NCBI GenBank assembly: GCA_050157065.1
Contig: CP189573.1
Origin: Avipropionibacterium sp050157065
GTDB taxonomy: Bacteria > Actinomycetota > Actinomycetes > Propionibacteriales > Propionibacteriaceae
Length of the DNA: 64,000 bases
Strand: one strand, 5' to 3'
Position numbers and translations under genes: made by a program. Numbering within the stretch: the stretch's first letter is position 1; each line of letters begins with the position of its first letter. Under the pieces are notes generated by a model. It was not told the DNA's origin and did not search any database. It worked only from the letters and a program-made list of their open reading frames with translations. Positions 60,915-64,000 of the stretch are shown here, piece by piece.

Positions 60915-61682
60915 TCAGTCGATGCGTCCCTCGTGCGGGCTGGACGCCTCGGCGTAGCGACGCACGGGGATCCGGCCGGCACCGTACGCGAGCCGCCCGG
61001 CCTCGACCGCCCGGGCCATCGCGCTGGCCATCGCGACCGGGTCCTTGGCCCGGGTCACCGCCGACGCCAGCAGTACGGCGTCGCAGCCGAGCTCCATCGC
61101 CAGGGCGGCCTCCGAGGCGGTCCCGATCCCGGCGTCGAGGATCACCGGAACGTCCACGTCGGCGACGATCAATTCGATGTTGTGCGGATTGCGGATGCCG
61201 AGCCCGGAGCCGATCGGGGCGCCCAACGGCATCACCGCCGCACAGCCGACCTGGGCCAGCCGTCGCGCCAGGATCGGGTCGTCGTTGGTGTAGGGGAGGA
61301 CGGTGAACCCGTCGGCGACCAACTCGTCGGCCGCCTCGACCAACTCCAGCGGATCGGGCAGCAGCGTGACGTCGTCGGCGATCACCTCGAGCTTCACCCA
61401 GTTGGTCTCCAACGCCTCCCGGGCGAGTTGTGCGACGAGCACCGCTTCGGTGGCGGTGTGGCAGCCGGCGGTGTTGGGCAGGACGGCGATGTCGTGGCGC
61501 CGCAGGACGTCGAGCACCGAACCCTTGGCGGTCGGGTCGACCCGACGCATCGCCACGGTGGTCAACTCGGTGCCGGAGGCGATCAGGGCGCGCTCCAGGA
61601 CGTCCATGCTGGGGGCGCCCCCGGTGCCCATGATCAACCGCGAGTCGAACTGTCGGTCGGCGAGGGTGAAGGTGTCAGTCAT
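60915..61682 (-). CDS. thiG: Thiazole synthase
   Basis: 255 residues, (beta/alpha)8 barrel. Forms the thiamine thiazole phosphate from DXP, dehydroglycine and ThiS-thiocarboxylate. NWVKLEVI carries the imine-forming Lys; MPLGAPIGSGLGI and PVILDAGIGTASEAALAMEL are phosphate-site motifs. ATG 61682 overlaps the thiS stop (TGATG). Last thi gene of the minus-strand operon. Confidence 0.96.
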   Translation of the reverse strand: MTDTFTLADRQFDSRLIMGTGGAPSMDVLERALIASGTELTTVAMRRVDPTAKGSVLDVLRRHDIAVLPNTAGCHTATEAVLVAQLAREALETNWVKLEVIADDVTLLPDPLELVEAADELVADGFTVLPYTNDDPILARRLAQVGCAAVMPLGAPIGSGLGIRNPHNIELIVADVDVPVILDAGIGTASEAALAMELGCDAVLLASAVTRAKDPVAMASAMARAVEAGRLAYGAGRIPVRRYAEASSPHEGRID

Positions 61683-61891
61683 CAGCCACCCTGCACGGCC
61701 GAGACGATCTCCACCCGGGCACCGTCGGCGAGCACCGAGTCCGACCACCGCGCCCTGGGCACCACCGCCTTGTCGACCGCGACCGCGATGCCGCGGCCGG
61801 TGGTGTCTTCCGGCCGGGTCCGTGCCACGACGTCGGCGATCGTGGTGTGGTCGGCGACCTCCTGGTCGGTGCCGTTGAGGATGATGATCAT
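61682..61891 (-). CDS. thiS: Sulfur-carrier protein ThiS
   Basis: 69 residues, beta-grasp fold (MIIILNGTDQEVADHTTIADV) ending in the Gly-Gly that is adenylated and thiocarboxylated. The thiO stop overlaps its start (ATGA). No thiF is in the window. Confidence 0.93.
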   Translation of the reverse strand: MIIILNGTDQEVADHTTIADVVARTRPEDTTGRGIAVAVDKAVVPRARWSDSVLADGARVEIVSAVQGG

Positions 61892-63042
61892 GGTGACTCC
61901 TGGGTCGTGGGGTGGGCGTCGCCGACGCCGGCGAAGCGGTCGAGGGTGAACGGTGCGGCGACCTGCGGCAGCGTGCCGGTCATGATCAGCTCACTGATCA
62001 CCTCGGCGGTGATCGGGGTGAGCAGGACGCCGTTGCGGTGGTGACCGGCGGCGAGCACCAAGCCCGGGATCCCCGCCTCGCCGAGGATCGGGGCGTGGTC
62101 GGGCGAGGCCGGGCGATGACCGACCGACACCTCACCCCAAGCGTACTCGTCGATGATCGGCAGGACGGTGCGTGCGTCCCGCAGCAGACCGTGGATGCCG
62201 CCGGCGGTCGCGTCGCCGTCGAAGCCCCGGTCCTCGCTGGTCGCGCCGATCACCACCTCGCCCGAGGCGCGGGGGACCAGGTACACCTCGAAGCCGCGGG
62301 TGAAGGCCCGCACGGTGCAGTCGGGTGTGGGCAGGGAGCCGGCGCGCAGCCGTACGACCTGGCCCTTGACGGGACGGATCGGCAGCTCGAACGGCAGCGG
62401 GAACTGTCCCGACCACGCCCCGGTGGCGAGCACGGTGACGTCGGCGGTGACGGTGCCGCCATCGGCCAGTCGGGCGCCGGTCACCGTACCGCCGTCCATG
62501 ATCAACTCGGTGACCGTCGCGCGATGGCGGGTGACCCCGAGCCTTTCGGCATCGGCCTGCAGGGCCGCCAGCAGCAGCCGGTTGTCGACCGACCAGTCCG
62601 ACTCGACCCACAGCCCGGCACGGACCTGTGGAGCCAGTAGCGGTACGTGTCGGCGGGCCTGCCGGCCGGTGCGCAGTTCGGCGGTCAGTCCGACCCTCGC
62701 CAAGAACCCGGCGAGGTCGGCCAGCCGGGCCGCGTCGTCGGCGTCGAACCCGACCGACAGGGTGGGGGTCCGGCGCAGGCCCACCGGTAGTCCGGTGTCG
62801 GTGGCGAGTCGATCGGCGAAGTCGGACCAACGGGCCAGCGCGGCCAGGTTGAGCGGCAGCAGCAGGCCCTCGGTCGGCTCGGCCTCGGTGACCGGGGCCA
62901 ACATGCCTGCGGCAACCGGGGAGGCGGTGTTGTCGCGGTCGTCGGCGACCAGCTGCACCCGGGCACCGTGACGGGCCACGGCACCGGCGATGGCGGTGCC
63001 GATGAGGCCGCCTCCGATGACCAGGGTGTTGGGCGAGCGCAC
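61888..63042 (-). CDS. thiO: Glycine oxidase ThiO
   Basis: 384 residues, FAD-dependent. LVIGGGLIGTAIAGAVARHG dinucleotide motif, ASPVAAGMLAP, the C-terminal GHRPASPDHAPILGEAGIPG and GHHRNGVLLTPITAE. Oxidises glycine to the imine used by ThiG. GTG 63042; 17 bp downstream of the small HTH gene, so it is probably the second gene of that transcript. Confidence 0.94.
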   Translation of the reverse strand: MRSPNTLVIGGGLIGTAIAGAVARHGARVQLVADDRDNTASPVAAGMLAPVTEAEPTEGLLLPLNLAALARWSDFADRLATDTGLPVGLRRTPTLSVGFDADDAARLADLAGFLARVGLTAELRTGRQARRHVPLLAPQVRAGLWVESDWSVDNRLLLAALQADAERLGVTRHRATVTELIMDGGTVTGARLADGGTVTADVTVLATGAWSGQFPLPFELPIRPVKGQVVRLRAGSLPTPDCTVRAFTRGFEVYLVPRASGEVVIGATSEDRGFDGDATAGGIHGLLRDARTVLPIIDEYAWGEVSVGHRPASPDHAPILGEAGIPGLVLAAGHHRNGVLLTPITAEVISELIMTGTLPQVAAPFTLDRFAGVGDAHPTTQESP

Positions 63043-63059
63043 CCGGCGAGTCTAGGTCG

Positions 63060-63326
63060 TCAGGTCTTCGGGGTGCTGGGCGTCTTGGCCCGGAACCGTT
63101 GCTGGGCGCCCTGCTTGGTGAGGCCGTACAACTCCCCGAGCCGGGTCCACGAGACACCCTCGTCGCGGGCCGTCCGCACCAGCTCCCGTTCGGTCCGTTC
63201 GACGAGTTCGCGCAGCTGCCGGGCCGCATCGAGGGCCGCCAACGTCTCGGTGGCCTGCTGCACCTCCGCGAGCGCCGACGCCAGTTCGGCGTGATCGGCG
63301 TTGTCGGGTCGAACCTGTTTGGCCAC
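63060..63326 (-). CDS. Small helix-turn-helix protein at the head of the thi operon
   Basis: 88 residues. A helical, coiled-coil-like N terminus (about 10-48) and a C-terminal HTH (ARDEGVSWTRLGELYGLTKQ, then GAQQRFR). Such proteins are common in actinobacteria without assigned roles. GTG 63326 follows TACGCT (63338-63333) by 6 nt, so leaderless. The gene lies between the iteron-like array and thiO, on the thi transcript; control of the thi genes or of the facing small gene is plausible but unproven. Confidence 0.75.
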   Translation of the reverse strand: MAKQVRPDNADHAELASALAEVQQATETLAALDAARQLRELVERTERELVRTARDEGVSWTRLGELYGLTKQGAQQRFRAKTPSTPKT

Positions 63327-63332
63327 GGCCAA

Positions 63333-63338
63333 AGCGTA
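63333..63338 (-). promoter_or_regulatory. -10 box of the HTH-thiOSG transcript
   Basis: Minus-strand TACGCT followed by 6 nt and the GTG at 63326. The -35 region is weak. It ends 31 bp from the iteron-like array. Confidence 0.5.
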
Positions 63339-63368
63339 CCGCACCGACGGCCGTGCCCGACACACGTC

Positions 63369-63437
63369 GTCAACCACATGTTGACGCGATCGTCAACGTA
63401 TGATTGACTCTCTGGTCAATGACACGTTGACGCTGGG
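63369..63437. repeat. Three 23-bp iteron-like repeats (GTCAAC-N5-GTTGAC)
   Basis: Units at 63369-63391, 63392-63414 and 63415-63437. Each contains GTCAAY, five bases, RTTGAC, six bases. The six half-sites start at 63369, 63380, 63392, 63403, 63415 and 63426, alternating in orientation with steps of 11 or 12 bp (about one helical turn). A TATGAT box (63399-63404) lies inside unit 2. The array sits between the divergent HTH gene and the tiny lysine-rich gene, covering the latter's promoter. Confidence 0.85.
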
Positions 63438-63448
63438 AGGAGGGCACC

Positions 63449-63505
63449 ATGGCGAAGAAGAAGGACAAGAAGGACAAGAAGGGCAAGAAGAACAAGAAGA
63501 AGTGA
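63449..63505 (+). CDS. Tiny lysine-rich peptide, 18 residues
   Basis: ATG 63449 is preceded by a strong Shine-Dalgarno (GGGAGGAGGG, 4 nt away) and encodes MAKKKDKKDKKGKKNKKK, 13 Lys out of 18. The reading frame ends in TGA and a GC-rich hairpin begins 8 bp later, so the unit has promoter-region repeats, ribosome binding site, ORF and terminator. Too short for usual gene callers. The peptide could bind nucleic acid or phosphate-rich polymers, or the RNA itself could be the product. Confidence 0.7.
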   Translation: MAKKKDKKDKKGKKNKKK

Positions 63506-63512
63506 CTGCGCG

Positions 63513-63543
63513 ACGCCCCGGCCCCACGACGGAGCCGGGGCGT
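63513..63543 (+). terminator. Hairpin after the lysine-rich peptide gene
   Basis: Perfect 10-bp arms ACGCCCCGGC and GCCGGGGCGT with an 11-nt loop, 8 bp after the TGA at 63505. Confidence 0.7.
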
Positions 63544-63617
63544 GCTCGCGTCCGGACGCGCATCCCGGACGCATCCGGTGACGACCCTGCTTCGCGAGCT
63601 CCGCAGCCACCGTGGCG

Positions 63618-63623
63618 TAGATT
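63618..63623 (+). promoter_or_regulatory. -10 box of a leaderless promoter (thiE)
   Basis: TAGATT lies 6 nt before the GTG at 63630; there is no ribosome binding site and no TPP riboswitch between the hairpin at 63543 and this box. Confidence 0.5.
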
Positions 63624-63629
63624 TGCCCC

Positions 63630-64000
63630 GTGACCGCCTTGATGGGAATCGATGCCCGACTGAAGCTCGCCCGCCTCTACCTGTGCACCGATGCACGCCA
63701 GGAGCAGGGCGACCTGCCCGACTTCCTCGAAGCCGTGTTGCAGGGCGGCGTCGACCTGGTCCAGATCCGCCAGAAGGGGATGGACAAGGCGGCCGAGTTG
63801 GACGTGCTCGCGCTCGCGCGCCGGATCGCGATGCCGTACCAAGGCCTGGTCGTGGTGAATGACTCACCCGCGGTGGCGGGGGAGTTCCGGGCCGACGTGC
63901 TCCACCTCGGCCAGGACGACGAGAAGCCCAAGCGCGCTCGCAAGTCCCTGCACGAGTGGGCCAAGATCGGCATGTCGACCCACGACCCCAAGCAGCTGAA
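63630..64000 (+). CDS. thiE: Thiamine phosphate synthase, 5' part
   Basis: About 123 codons, open to the end of the window. RLYLCTDARQEQGDLPDFLE and GGVDLVQIRQKGMDKAAELD are the ThiE barrel start with the pyrophosphate-site Arg-Gln-Lys; VVVNDSPAVAGEFRADVLHL follows. Joins the thiazole phosphate and HMP pyrophosphate. GTG 63630 with a -10 box 6 nt upstream. It faces thiO-thiS-thiG in the same divergent order as in mycobacteria, with the small cassette between. Confidence 0.92.
   Translation, partial: MTALMGIDARLKLARLYLCTDARQEQGDLPDFLEAVLQGGVDLVQIRQKGMDKAAELDVLALARRIAMPYQGLVVVNDSPAVAGEFRADVLHLGQDDEKPKRARKSLHEWAKIGMSTHDPKQL

Noticed and set aside
63327..63629. Possible TPP riboswitch for thi genes
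   Set aside because: None of the conserved blocks was found on either strand; the region is explained by the array, tiny ORF and hairpin.

Overview
The window is high-GC DNA packed with coding sequence. It has many GTG starts, ATGA, GTGA and TGATG stop/start overlaps, and frequent TANNNT boxes 6-8 nt upstream of start codons (leaderless transcripts). Together with an actinobacterial QcrCAB/CtaE respiratory block, a PimB-type mannosyltransferase, a PASTA Ser/Thr kinase, a CBS-containing GuaB1, DUF222-HNH and 'sunset' proteins, this indicates a chromosomal segment of an actinomycete. A member of the Propionibacteriales is my best guess from protein style; no rRNA gene is present to settle it. 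I saw no tRNA, rRNA, CRISPR array, insertion sequence or prophage.

Layout. 0-5 kb: end of a YetF/DUF421 protein, guaB1, a membrane protein, glpK and a glutathionyl-hydroquinone-reductase-like protein. 5-11 kb: qcrB-qcrA-qcrC-ctaE on the minus strand and a ctaG-like gene on plus (bc1-aa3 respiration). 11-15 kb: a MarR regulator divergent from a membrane protein/multicopper oxidase pair, then an atypical receiver protein coupled to trpD. 15-26 kb: an accessory stretch with a DUF4838 secreted protein, three regulators with visible palindromic operators, a prepilin peptidase, a sunset-domain protein, a cyclophilin, a catalytically dead rhomboid and a FrnE-type DsbA protein. 26-33 kb: cell-envelope block with a DEDD/GIY-YIG nuclease, a small 4-Cys protein, a c-di-AMP (ydaO) riboswitch controlling an NlpC/P60 hydrolase, a lipoprotein, pimB and an SRPBCC protein. 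32.7-38.9 kb: a complete assimilatory sulfate-to-sulfide operon (sir-cysH-cysD-cysN-cysG) preceded by a leaderless 29-codon leader peptide ending in Cys codons. 39-47 kb: lipase-like hydrolase, two PlsC acyltransferases coupled to a histidine kinase/LuxR regulator pair, an HNH endonuclease and class II DAHP synthase. 47-54 kb: phosphatase-aldolase-GNAT operon, a TetR-linked operon, a secreted beta-propeller and an MBL hydrolase. 54-64 kb: a long minus-strand run with a YczE-like protein, an unknown membrane-anchored protein, the PASTA kinase, an ABC-2 transporter, thiG-thiS-thiO and a small HTH gene heading the thi operon. It faces a tiny lysine-rich peptide gene and thiE.

The order ctaE/qcrCAB, trpD, DEDD nuclease, NlpC/P60, lipoprotein, pimB, SRPBCC, PlsC, aroG, pknL matches from memory the Mycobacterium tuberculosis Rv2196-Rv2176 neighbourhood. 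The accessory stretch and the sulfur operon interrupt this backbone.

The most novel-looking element is between thiO and thiE: three tandem 23-bp iteron-like repeats (GTCAAC-N5-GTTGAC-N6) lie between the HTH gene and an 18-residue peptide gene (MAKKKDKKDKKGKKNKKK) that has its own ribosome binding site and terminator. No TPP riboswitch is visible there, so a protein-based control of thiamine genes is a testable idea.
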